Below, piece by piece: positions 15,315 through 21,904 of a DNA stretch of 21,904 nucleotides. The notes beneath the pieces are model-generated. The model was not told the DNA's origin, ran no database searches, and saw only the letters and a program-made list of their open reading frames with translations. The DNA comes from Syntrophales bacterium (GTDB taxonomy: Bacteria; Desulfobacterota; Syntrophia; Syntrophales; UBA5619): assembly GCA_023229765.1 (NCBI GenBank), contig JALNYO010000050.1, positions 1 through 21,904 of the forward strand, in the 5' to 3' direction. Numbering within the stretch: the first letter of the stretch is position 1; the number at the start of each line of letters is the position of its first letter. The position numbers and the translations under genes were made by a program.

Positions 15315-15376
15315 CGGGGAAATGAAGGTTAAAAACTATCGGCGCATGCAGTCAACTAAGGAGGATTCAATAAATC

Positions 15377-16765
15377 GTGATTAAGCCAGCAAAAATTCTC
15401 GTCGTTGATGACGAACTTAATATGAGGCTTGTCCTCGCGGCCATGCTGAAGAAAGAAGGCTATGAGGTCTTCACGGCGGCCAATAGCCAGGAAGCCCTGA
15501 AAATCTTGAAAGAAAAACAGGTCTCCGTCGTCGCGACCGATCTGAAGATGCCCGGTCTCGACGGCATGGGACTCCTCCAGAAGATTCTGCAATACGACAA
15601 TGCCATGCCAGTCATCATTCTGACCGCCTACGGCACCGTGTCCAGCGCCGTCGATGCCCTGAAAAAGGGCGCCTTCGACTATATCACCAAACCCTTTGAG
15701 CAGGATGAACTCAAAACGATAATCCTCAAGGCGGTCAAGACCAGGCAGCTCGACGACCGCTGCCTCCCACCGCCGGAGGGGGATGTCGATCAGTACCGCA
15801 TCATCGGCACAAGCAGCCGCATGTCTGAAATACTCAGAATCGTCCAAAAGGTTTCCCCAACCGAAACCACCGTGTTGATAACCGGGGAAACCGGAACCGG
15901 CAAAGAGCTGATAGCCCGAGCAATTCACACAAACAGTTCCCGCAGCAAACAGCCTTTTATAAAAATAAACTGTGCCGCAATCGCCCAGAATCTGGTGGAA
16001 AGCGAGCTCTTCGGTTACGAAAAAGGGGCGTTCACCGGCGCCGTTACCACCAAACCGGGCAGATTTGAACTGGCCCACAAGGGCACTCTTTTTCTGGATG
16101 AGGTCGGGGAAATACCACGCGAGGTACAGGCAAAGCTGTTGCAGGCCATCCAGGATCAGAGCTTCGAACGGGTAGGCGGCTTGAAAACAATCGCGGTGGA
16201 TGTGCGCCTGATTACGGCCACAAACAAAAATCTCCCGGAAGAGATAAAGGAGGGACGTTTCCGGGAGGATTTGTACTACCGTCTCAACGTCTTCCCCATT
16301 CATCTTCCCCCGCTCCGGGAGCGACCAGATGATATCCTGCCGCTGGCAGAGCACTTTCTCAAAAAATCCAATCTGAAGCTGGGGAAAAAAGTGCGTGAGC
16401 TCTCCTCCGAGGTTAGCGCTTCCCTGCTTGCCTACAGTTGGCCGGGGAACATACGAGAGCTGGAACACCTTGTGGAAAGGCTGGTATTGATGGCGGATGG
16501 TTCTGTAATCACGGCAGAAGTACTTCCACCGGATATCTTTAAAATTAATCCAGCGCAAGGATTTAATCCTTCCACGGCTCCGGATGAAACCCCGCATGAC
16601 GCACTGAAAAGTCACATGGAGGAAATGGAAAAACAAATTATTACCCGCTGCCTTGAAGAATGCGACGGGAACGTAACGAGGACGTCCCAAAAACTTGGTT
16701 TGAGCCGCAAGGGTCTGCAGCTCAAGATGATCAAACATAATCTGAGAAAGGGCGGTATGGATTGA
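15377..16765 (+). CDS. NtrC-family sigma54-dependent response regulator
   Basis: 462 residues. Receiver domain 5-120 has the acidic pair DD (11-12), phosphoacceptor Asp55 (TDLKMPG) and Lys105 (TKPF). The AAA+ domain, ~142-370, has Walker A GETGTGKE (170-177), ESELFGYEKGAFTGA with the sigma54-contacting GAFTGA (217-222), Walker B FLDE (239-242) and the arginine-rich RFREDLYYRLNVFPI. A Fis-type helix-turn-helix closes the protein (~420-455, GNVTRTSQKLGLSRKGLQLKM). The start is GTG, with AAGGAGGA 11 bases upstream, and the protein begins directly with the receiver. It is a canonical activator; no matching sigma54 promoter could be found by eye in the window. Confidence 0.95.
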   Translation: MIKPAKILVVDDELNMRLVLAAMLKKEGYEVFTAANSQEALKILKEKQVSVVATDLKMPGLDGMGLLQKILQYDNAMPVIILTAYGTVSSAVDALKKGAFDYITKPFEQDELKTIILKAVKTRQLDDRCLPPPEGDVDQYRIIGTSSRMSEILRIVQKVSPTETTVLITGETGTGKELIARAIHTNSSRSKQPFIKINCAAIAQNLVESELFGYEKGAFTGAVTTKPGRFELAHKGTLFLDEVGEIPREVQAKLLQAIQDQSFERVGGLKTIAVDVRLITATNKNLPEEIKEGRFREDLYYRLNVFPIHLPPLRERPDDILPLAEHFLKKSNLKLGKKVRELSSEVSASLLAYSWPGNIRELEHLVERLVLMADGSVITAEVLPPDIFKINPAQGFNPSTAPDETPHDALKSHMEEMEKQIITRCLEECDGNVTRTSQKLGLSRKGLQLKMIKHNLRKGGMD

Positions 16766-16786
16766 TGCCGTCCCACCCACACTATT

Positions 16787-16816
16787 GGGATGAATCGCGC
16801 TCATTTCAATCATCCC
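16787..16816. terminator. Weak inverted repeat after the response regulator gene
   Basis: GGGATGA (16787-16793) pairs with TCATCCC (16810-16816) over a 16-nt loop. An A/T-rich tract with TTTTTT follows 16 bp later rather than immediately, so this is at best a poor intrinsic terminator between the regulator and the S41 protease gene. Confidence 0.25.
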
Positions 16817-16901
16817 TAAATAATAATGGCATTTTTTATATAAAAGATGATATCGTTCCGATCGTTTGTTTTAACGTTATTTCCCTACGGAGGATGTACA
16901 G

Positions 16902-18218
16902 ATGAACACCATTTTCAGCAAAAAGACTTCATTTTTAATCGTAATCATGCTCATGCTGCTGCTGGGCCCCTATGGCGACCGACAGGTTTCAGCGATCGAC
17001 CGCAGCACCTATAAAAGCCTGAAAACCTTTAACGAGGTTTTGGACATGGTTGAAAAGAACTATGTGGAACCGGTATCTGCCGACAAACTCCTCCAGGGCG
17101 CCATCAATGGAATGATCAAATCCCTCGATCCGCACAGCAGTTTTATGACCGAGGATATGTACAAGGAGCTCGAAGTTGAGACACGCGGCAGTTTCGGAGG
17201 AGTTGGCATTGAAATCACGCTGGTCAAGGATGTCCTCACCGTTGTCTCCCCGATCGAAGACACCCCCGCCTACAAAGCAGGGGTCAAGGCAGGCGACCAG
17301 ATCATCAAAATCAATGGAGATTCGACAAAAGACATCACAATCATGGAGGCCGTCAAGAAGCTCCGGGGCCTCAAGGGAACAAAGGTGACAATCACGATCA
17401 TGCGCGAAGGGCTGGCAAAATCGCTCGATATCGAGATAACCAGAAACATCATTGTGGTTAAAAGCATAAAATCAAAAATTTATAATGGAAATATCGGATA
17501 CATCCGAATCGCCTCGTTTCAGGAACATACCGGAGACGATCTGCTGAAAACGATTAAGGAAATAAAGGCGAAGACCAAGCCTTTAGCGGGAATCGTCATT
17601 GATATGAGAAATAATCCGGGAGGATTGCTCAACCAGTCCATTGAGGTCTCGGACGCCTTTCTCAAGAAAGGAATCATCGTTTCGACAAGGGGCCGTTCGA
17701 AAAAGATGGAAAGCAAGGCGATAGCAAAAGACAGCGGCGACGAGCCTACCTGCCCAATCGTCGTTATAGTGAACGAAGGAACGGCGAGCGCCGCCGAGAT
17801 CGTCTCCGGCGCCCTGCAGGATAACAAACGGGCGGTCGTTCTGGGAACGCAAACCTTCGGCAAGGGTTCCGTCCAGACGGTAATCCCTCTTGAAGGGGGC
17901 TCCGCGCTGAAGCTGACAACGGCGAAATACTACACCCCCAACGGCCGTTCCATCCAGGCGGAGGGCATCACCCCGGACATCGTGGTTAAACTGATTGCCA
18001 AAACGGAAGAAAAAAAAGATGAGAAAGAACCCGTGGAAAATCATTCATTCCGGGAAAAGGATTTAAAGGGACATATAAAGTCGCCCAATGAAAAAACTGA
18101 AAAAGACGCCAAAAGCGAGGGGGAAAAGAAGGTAGAAGACACTCTTGACAACGACAACCAGCTTAAGAGCGCTATAGATATCCTGAAAGGCTTGATCATT
18201 TTGTCTGACAAAAAATAG
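16902..18218 (+). CDS. ctpA: C-terminal processing peptidase, S41 family (CtpA-type), periplasmic
   Basis: 438 residues. The signal peptide or anchor (~9-31, FLIVIMLMLLLG) is followed by the N-terminal S41 segment (VLDMVEKNYVEPV, LDPHSSFM), a PDZ domain (~95-170, FGGVGIEI, AGVKAGDQIIKINGD) and the protease core. The catalytic Ser296 lies in NEGTASAAEIVSGALQ and Lys321 in FGKGSVQT, a Ser-Lys dyad. RNNPGGLL and YYTPNGRSIQAEGI are also typical. A highly charged Lys/Glu-rich tail (~366-420) separates the core from a short C-terminal helix. GGAGG lies 8 bases before the ATG. Family members clip C-termini of periplasmic or outer-membrane proteins or peptidoglycan hydrolases. The next gene starts 1 bp after this stop, so the pair is likely co-translated. 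Confidence 0.95.
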   Translation: MNTIFSKKTSFLIVIMLMLLLGPYGDRQVSAIDRSTYKSLKTFNEVLDMVEKNYVEPVSADKLLQGAINGMIKSLDPHSSFMTEDMYKELEVETRGSFGGVGIEITLVKDVLTVVSPIEDTPAYKAGVKAGDQIIKINGDSTKDITIMEAVKKLRGLKGTKVTITIMREGLAKSLDIEITRNIIVVKSIKSKIYNGNIGYIRIASFQEHTGDDLLKTIKEIKAKTKPLAGIVIDMRNNPGGLLNQSIEVSDAFLKKGIIVSTRGRSKKMESKAIAKDSGDEPTCPIVVIVNEGTASAAEIVSGALQDNKRAVVLGTQTFGKGSVQTVIPLEGGSALKLTTAKYYTPNGRSIQAEGITPDIVVKLIAKTEEKKDEKEPVENHSFREKDLKGHIKSPNEKTEKDAKSEGEKKVEDTLDNDNQLKSAIDILKGLIILSDKK

Positions 18219-18219
18219 G

Positions 18220-19071
18220 ATGAAACGTTTTCCCGTTTTAACCGTAATTATCGCGGCAGCGCTTATTGCCGCAGCTTTTCTTTTCCTTGAACGGTTTAAA
18301 ATCACGGAGAAACCTGAACCGCGGGAAGAAGGCAGGAAGGAGTCCACCGCCCCCCAAAAACGTATTTCTCCTGTACCGCCTGAAAAAAAGCCGTACAGGC
18401 AGGTCGCGATAATAATCGACGATATCGGTTTTGATCTGCGGGCATTAAAGAAGCTGGCCGAAATTCCGGCGCCGATAGCCTTTGCTGTTCTTCCTCACAC
18501 CCCCCATGCCGCAGAAGCTGCGGAATTTTTGCATAAGGGAAAGAGGGAAATCCTCCTGCATTTGCCGATGGAACCCCTTTCCTACCCCAAGCAATCTCCC
18601 GGGGCAGGCGCTCTGCTGGCAGACATGAACGAAGCGCAAATTCTCCGGCAGCTTAGCGAAAATTTTGCTGCCGTTCCTCATGCATCAGGGGTCAACAACC
18701 ACATGGGGTCGCGGTTTATGGAGGATGCTTTGCGACTGAAAACGGTTATGGAGGAACTGAAAAAACGGGGTTTGTATTTTGTGGACAGCAGGACATCGCC
18801 CCACTCCCAGGGAAGGGAAGCGGCCGCTGAAGCCGGCATCCGTTTCGCCGCCAGGGACATTTTTATTGACCATGAAAACGGCTACGAGTCAACGCTTGAA
18901 ACCCTGCGCCAAGCAGCCGCCCGGAAAACAAAAGACGATGGGAAACCCCTGCTTTTGATTGGGCACCCCCACGCCGATACGATCAGGGCAATAGAGGATG
19001 TCCTGCCCCTATGGGAAAAAGAGGGCATTCAGATTGTTGAGTTAAGCCGTTGCCTTGGCAATCTAAAATAA
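18220..19071 (+). CDS. Divergent polysaccharide deacetylase (YibQ/DUF610 family)
   Basis: 283 residues. An N-terminal membrane helix (~7-23) and a Pro/Glu/Lys-rich linker precede the domain, so it sits on the periplasmic side. The domain starts with VAIIIDDIGFD (62-72), the double Asp of the family, and contains LLHLPMEP (112-119), SGVNNHMGSRFM (156-167), YFVDSRTSP and LIGHPH (246-251). These His/Asp motifs are the expected metal-binding positions. Family members are linked to cell-envelope peptidases such as EnvC, and here the partner is the S41 protease gene ending 1 bp upstream. Substrate is unproven; peptidoglycan or another envelope glycan is plausible. Confidence 0.92.
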   Translation: MKRFPVLTVIIAAALIAAAFLFLERFKITEKPEPREEGRKESTAPQKRISPVPPEKKPYRQVAIIIDDIGFDLRALKKLAEIPAPIAFAVLPHTPHAAEAAEFLHKGKREILLHLPMEPLSYPKQSPGAGALLADMNEAQILRQLSENFAAVPHASGVNNHMGSRFMEDALRLKTVMEELKKRGLYFVDSRTSPHSQGREAAAEAGIRFAARDIFIDHENGYESTLETLRQAAARKTKDDGKPLLLIGHPHADTIRAIEDVLPLWEKEGIQIVELSRCLGNLK

Positions 19072-19091
19072 AACATAAGGATGTTTCTGTC

Positions 19092-20783
19092 ATGAAAAGA
19101 ATTTTTCACGCAATTTTTTTATTAATGTTTCTGTTTATAGCAGCCTCTTCCCCCGCAGAGGCAAAAGACGCATCAGCGCCGCCGGCCCCGGAGATTTCAA
19201 CCGGGGGCGCAGGGTTTCACTACAGCCTCAGTGTACTCTACACCTTAAGCGATAAGCCGGAAGAGGCCATCCGGGAACTTGAAGAAACGCTTCGGCTCGA
19301 TCCCTCCGCCGTTTGGCTGACGAAAGACATAGCGTCTTTATACATGGCAAAAGGGGATGCAGACAAGGCGATCAGGTTATGTTTGAAGGCGCTCAAAGAC
19401 CATCCCGACGATGTCGACACCCGCATGCTGCTCGGCAGCCTCTTTATGAGCAGCGGAAAATATGAAGCAGCCGCGGGTGAATACAAAAGGGTAGTCGAAC
19501 TCAACCCCAAAAACGCCAGCGCACTTTTCTATCTCGGATTAAATCTCGCGGAAATAAAAAAATTTGCTGAGGCGGAAACATCCTTCAGGAAACTCCTCAA
19601 GGTGGAACCTGAAAACTTCATGGGTAATTTTTATCTGGCGAAGGTCCTGGCGGAAATGAAGCGTTATGACGAGGCAGAAAGCGAATTTAAAAAAGTTCTC
19701 GCTCTAAACCCGAAATCCGAGTCGATTATGATCGATTTGGCCATGCTTTATGAAAAACAGGGGAAGATGCTTCCGGCAATCGAGATTTACAGAAAAATCG
19801 TTGATCTTTCCCCCCATAACGTCCGAGTTCTGCTCAAGTTAGGACATCTCTACCTCCAGCAGGAGCGTTATGATGATGCCCAAAGCGCCTTTACGACCAT
19901 CTTGAAGTTTGACCCGGCAAACAGGGAGGCGCAAACGGCCCTGGGCCTGCTTGCGCTTGAGCAGGGGAATCATGAACAGGCTATCGCAAAATTCCTGCCG
20001 CTGCTGAAGGAATCGCCTGCGGACAGCAGTCTTCTGTACCTGCTGGGCGCCGCCTATGGGGAGTCCGGGGATTATGGCAAGGCAATCGAAACAATGCAAA
20101 AAATCCCACCCTCTTCGGGACAGTTTGTCGAAACCCGAATTCGTCTTGCCGCAATCCTTAAAAAACAGGGGAAAACTCAAACGGCCATTGCTTCACTTAA
20201 GGATGCAATCAACAGCAAGAAAGATGCCCCCGGCTTGTACGCCTTTCTCGCCTCGGTGTACGGCGATGAGCAAAAATATTCAGAGGCGGAGGCTATTCTC
20301 CGGGAGGGGCTGGAAGCCAACCCTGCAAGTATCGAACTTTATTTCAACCTCGGGGTTCTTTTTGAAAAAACAAACCGTTTCGAAGAAAGCATAAAGGCCA
20401 TGCGAAAAGTGCTTGAGTTTGACCCAGACCATCCGGAAGCGCTGAACTTCATCGGCTATATGTATGCGGACAGGGGATTAAATCTGGACGAAGCAGAGCA
20501 AATGATCCGCAGGGCCATCGTTTTAAGGCCGCAAAACGGCTACATGATTGATTCGCTGGGATGGGTGCTGTTTCGAAAAAATCAATTTGACGAGGCGATA
20601 CGCTATCTCAAGGAAGCCGCCTCGCTGCTGCCTGAAGACGCCGCTATTTTTGAACACCTGGGGGACGTCTATTTACAGAGCGGAGCGACTCAGGAAGCCG
20701 CTGAAACATATAAAAAGGCTCTCCAGCTAAACCCCGGCAATGAAAAGCTGAAGCAGAAAGCGGCAGATCTGAAAAGCAAATAA
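19092..20783 (+). CDS. Secreted or periplasmic TPR-repeat protein
   Basis: 563 residues from ATG 19092, which follows AAGGA by about 10 bases and starts a clear signal peptide (KRIFHAIFLLMFLFIAASSPAEA). An earlier in-frame start at 19050 would overlap the deacetylase gene and bury the signal. From about residue 40 to the end the protein consists of some 15 consecutive 34-residue TPR motifs with the usual W/L-G-Y-A-P pattern (for example FYLGLNLAEIKKFAEAETSFRK cut short here to its core, and YDEAESEFKKVLALNPKSE). It has no catalytic domain, so it is a protein-protein scaffold in the periplasm. Its place between the deacetylase and a LolB-like lipoprotein suggests a role in envelope assembly (inference). 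Confidence 0.93.
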   Translation: MKRIFHAIFLLMFLFIAASSPAEAKDASAPPAPEISTGGAGFHYSLSVLYTLSDKPEEAIRELEETLRLDPSAVWLTKDIASLYMAKGDADKAIRLCLKALKDHPDDVDTRMLLGSLFMSSGKYEAAAGEYKRVVELNPKNASALFYLGLNLAEIKKFAEAETSFRKLLKVEPENFMGNFYLAKVLAEMKRYDEAESEFKKVLALNPKSESIMIDLAMLYEKQGKMLPAIEIYRKIVDLSPHNVRVLLKLGHLYLQQERYDDAQSAFTTILKFDPANREAQTALGLLALEQGNHEQAIAKFLPLLKESPADSSLLYLLGAAYGESGDYGKAIETMQKIPPSSGQFVETRIRLAAILKKQGKTQTAIASLKDAINSKKDAPGLYAFLASVYGDEQKYSEAEAILREGLEANPASIELYFNLGVLFEKTNRFEESIKAMRKVLEFDPDHPEALNFIGYMYADRGLNLDEAEQMIRRAIVLRPQNGYMIDSLGWVLFRKNQFDEAIRYLKEAASLLPEDAAIFEHLGDVYLQSGATQEAAETYKKALQLNPGNEKLKQKAADLKSK

Positions 20784-20836
20784 CCAGGCAGGCGATTCTC
20801 CAAAAAACCCCTATGCCCGTGGGGCACAACGAAGCA

Positions 20837-20888
20837 TGAAAATCCCCCCTTGCCCCCCTTTGGCAAAGGGGGGATGGGGGGATTTTCA
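20837..20888. repeat. 52-bp near-perfect hairpin repeat (G/C-block palindrome)
   Basis: TGAAAATCCCCCC (20837-20849) is the exact inverted copy of GGGGGGATTTTCA (20876-20888), and the inner TGCCCCCCTTTG pairs with CAAAGGGGGGAT around a GC loop. It is of the dispersed 'CCCCCTTGCCCCCCTTT' class seen in many bacterial genomes. It lies between the TPR and lipoprotein genes, where it could act as a terminator, attenuator or mRNA-stabilising hairpin. It also creates a false N-terminal extension (MKIPPCPPLAKGGWGDF) of the next gene. Confidence 0.9.
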
Positions 20889-20910
20889 TATAAACATTGA
20901 TCGTAAAAAG

Positions 20911-21717
20911 ATGGCCAGACAACATTATACAAAAAACATACCGATAAAACGTGCCTTAATTTTGCTTATTATCACAGGGGTTGCCCTTTCCGGCTGCGCC
21001 GTTCGCCAACAAATAGTGAACTATCCGACGGCGTACGACTCTCCGGAGGCCGCTTTACGAGCGGCAGGAACCGATATTGAGGCAGGCGCGATAACGGCGA
21101 CGGCAAAAATAGAAATAAGCGACGAGGGGAAAAGATACCCTCTGAAGGCCGCCCTGATGATTAGAAGGCCCGCTTCTCTTAGGCTGGAATCCATTCCCAT
21201 GATCGGGCCTCCCGATTTCTTCATCTCCCTGACGGCGGGCGAAATGAGGATATTTATGCCGGCAAAGGGTTCTTTCTACACAGGCGCTGCCACCCCCCAT
21301 AATATATCGAAATTCCTCCATATTTATGTAAGTGCGACGGAACTTGTCTCGCTGCTTCTGGGCCTTCCTCCGGATAACGAAGCAAAAGAAGAAAACATGG
21401 CGGGCCGTCAGGAAGAAAACCTCTACCGAATCGATCAAGAAAAAAATGATAATGGGCAACTGTCCATCTGGATTGATCCGGCAATAAACAGAATAGTGAA
21501 AACGGCTCTCGCAAAAAACGGAGTCAAAATCTACGAGGCTGTTTTTGAGAAGCATCTGCGGACAGGGGGATATTATTTACCGCAACACATTACGATCACG
21601 GGGCAAACAACTTCTGCGCTGAAAATAACATATACAGAAATCCAGCAGCTCGCCGATCCTGATGCATCATTCACGCTGCCCATTCCTACGGGAATTACGC
21701 CAATCCCTCTCGATTAA
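20911..21717 (+). CDS. LolB-like outer-membrane lipoprotein
   Basis: 268 residues from ATG 20911. The lipoprotein signal (KRALILLIITGVALSGC) places the lipidated Cys at residue 29 with Ala at +2, which favours the outer membrane by the usual sorting rule. The mature part (ITATAKIEISDEGKRYPLKA, LMIRRPASLRLESIPMIGPP, LTAGEMRIFMPAKGSFYTG) follows the antiparallel-strand pattern of the LolA/LolB or DUF4292-like fold. A start at 20836 would read through the hairpin repeat and is rejected. The ribosome site (AAAAAG) is weak. Whether it truly delivers lipoproteins like LolB or has another lipid-binding job cannot be told from sequence. Confidence 0.85.
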   Translation: MARQHYTKNIPIKRALILLIITGVALSGCAVRQQIVNYPTAYDSPEAALRAAGTDIEAGAITATAKIEISDEGKRYPLKAALMIRRPASLRLESIPMIGPPDFFISLTAGEMRIFMPAKGSFYTGAATPHNISKFLHIYVSATELVSLLLGLPPDNEAKEENMAGRQEENLYRIDQEKNDNGQLSIWIDPAINRIVKTALAKNGVKIYEAVFEKHLRTGGYYLPQHITITGQTTSALKITYTEIQQLADPDASFTLPIPTGITPIPLD

Positions 21718-21720
21718 CCG

Positions 21721-21746
21721 ACAATCCTGCGGCGATTGATTGTTTT
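21721..21746 (+). terminator. Possible intrinsic terminator after the LolB-like gene
   Basis: ACAATC (21721-21726) pairs with GATTGT (21738-21743) and is followed by TTT at 21744-21746. The stem is short and the T-run brief, so support is weak. Confidence 0.3.
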
Positions 21747-21755
21747 ACCCCCATC

Positions 21756-21904
21756 TGTCATTGCGAGCAAATCAAACGGGTCTGCGACAAAAATGTGGGT
21801 ATCATATACTTGCAGAAACTTATTCCCCCTTTGGAAAAGGGGGGCAGGGGGGATTCATAATAAAAGCAAGGTGATATTTATTCTCCATCAAATCTCCCCC
21901 AACC
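21756..21904. repeat. Cluster of dispersed-repeat fragments at the window end
   Basis: TGTCATTGCGAGC (21756-21768) resembles the start of a common dispersed repeat. At 21823-21855 lies a partial copy of the G/C hairpin repeat (CCCCCTTTGG-AAAAGGGGGG-CAGGGGGGATT) with its outer left arm missing. The last 15 bases (AAATCTCCCCCAACC) look like the start of a further copy cut by the window edge. No gene is visible after 21717. Confidence 0.6.

Noticed and set aside
15356..16813. 485-codon open frame on the minus strand opposite the NtrC-type regulator
   Set aside because: The plus-strand frame has every motif of an NtrC regulator; the antisense product has no recognisable domain and is rich in Phe/Gly/His typical of a shadow frame.
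16766..16901. Search for a sigma54 promoter upstream of the S41 protease gene
   Set aside because: TGGC near 16827-16830 has no GC dinucleotide at the required distance.
20836..20910. Longer start for the LolB-like lipoprotein at 20836
   Set aside because: The added residues are translated from the hairpin repeat, and the lipoprotein signal begins after the ATG at 20911.

Overview
The window looks like a Gram-negative bacterial chromosome segment, most likely from a deltaproteobacterium in the broad sense (Desulfobacterota, perhaps Syntrophales-like). This placement is an inference from three things: a TolC-type outer-membrane channel and LolB-like lipoprotein imply two membranes; the CtpA / YibQ-type deacetylase / TPR / LolB-like run and an NtrC-type two-component pair fit that group; and G/C-rich hairpin repeats plus TGTCATT-type dispersed repeats lie between genes. 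No rRNA, tRNA or housekeeping marker is present to prove taxonomy.

Left two thirds (about 1-13364, all minus strand): one compact gene set read right to left. It encodes a TolC-family channel, a periplasmic HlyD-type adaptor, a GAF-GAF-TM-HlyD fusion, a PqqD-like/M50 protease/HlyD fusion and a shortened SecA-like ATPase. A 467-bp gap then leads to a giant surface protein (at least 1444 residues, running off the left edge) with an N-terminal LEPR-XLL motif and an internal matrixin-like zinc protease site. Four of the five machinery genes are joined by overlaps or a 1-bp gap, and no ABC transporter is present. I read this as a candidate dedicated export apparatus for the giant protein: SecA-like motor and membrane protease/adaptor fusions at the inner membrane, and adaptor plus TolC across the periplasm and outer membrane. 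This is inferred from gene content and order; I know of no experimentally characterised system with this composition. The gap before the giant gene carries a good CRP/FNR-type palindrome, a consensus -35 box with a poor -10, a MITE-like inverted repeat and a 21-bp tandem repeat.

Right third (13821-21717, all plus strand, divergent from the export operon): a membrane histidine kinase and an NtrC-family sigma54 activator, then an envelope module of CtpA-type S41 protease, YibQ-type divergent polysaccharide deacetylase, a secreted protein made of 15 TPRs and a LolB-like lipoprotein. A 52-bp near-perfect hairpin repeat sits just before the lipoprotein gene, and related fragments lie in the last 80 bp. 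The divergent region 13365-13820 holds a good sigma70 promoter for the kinase and a perfect 15-bp palindrome in front of the export operon.
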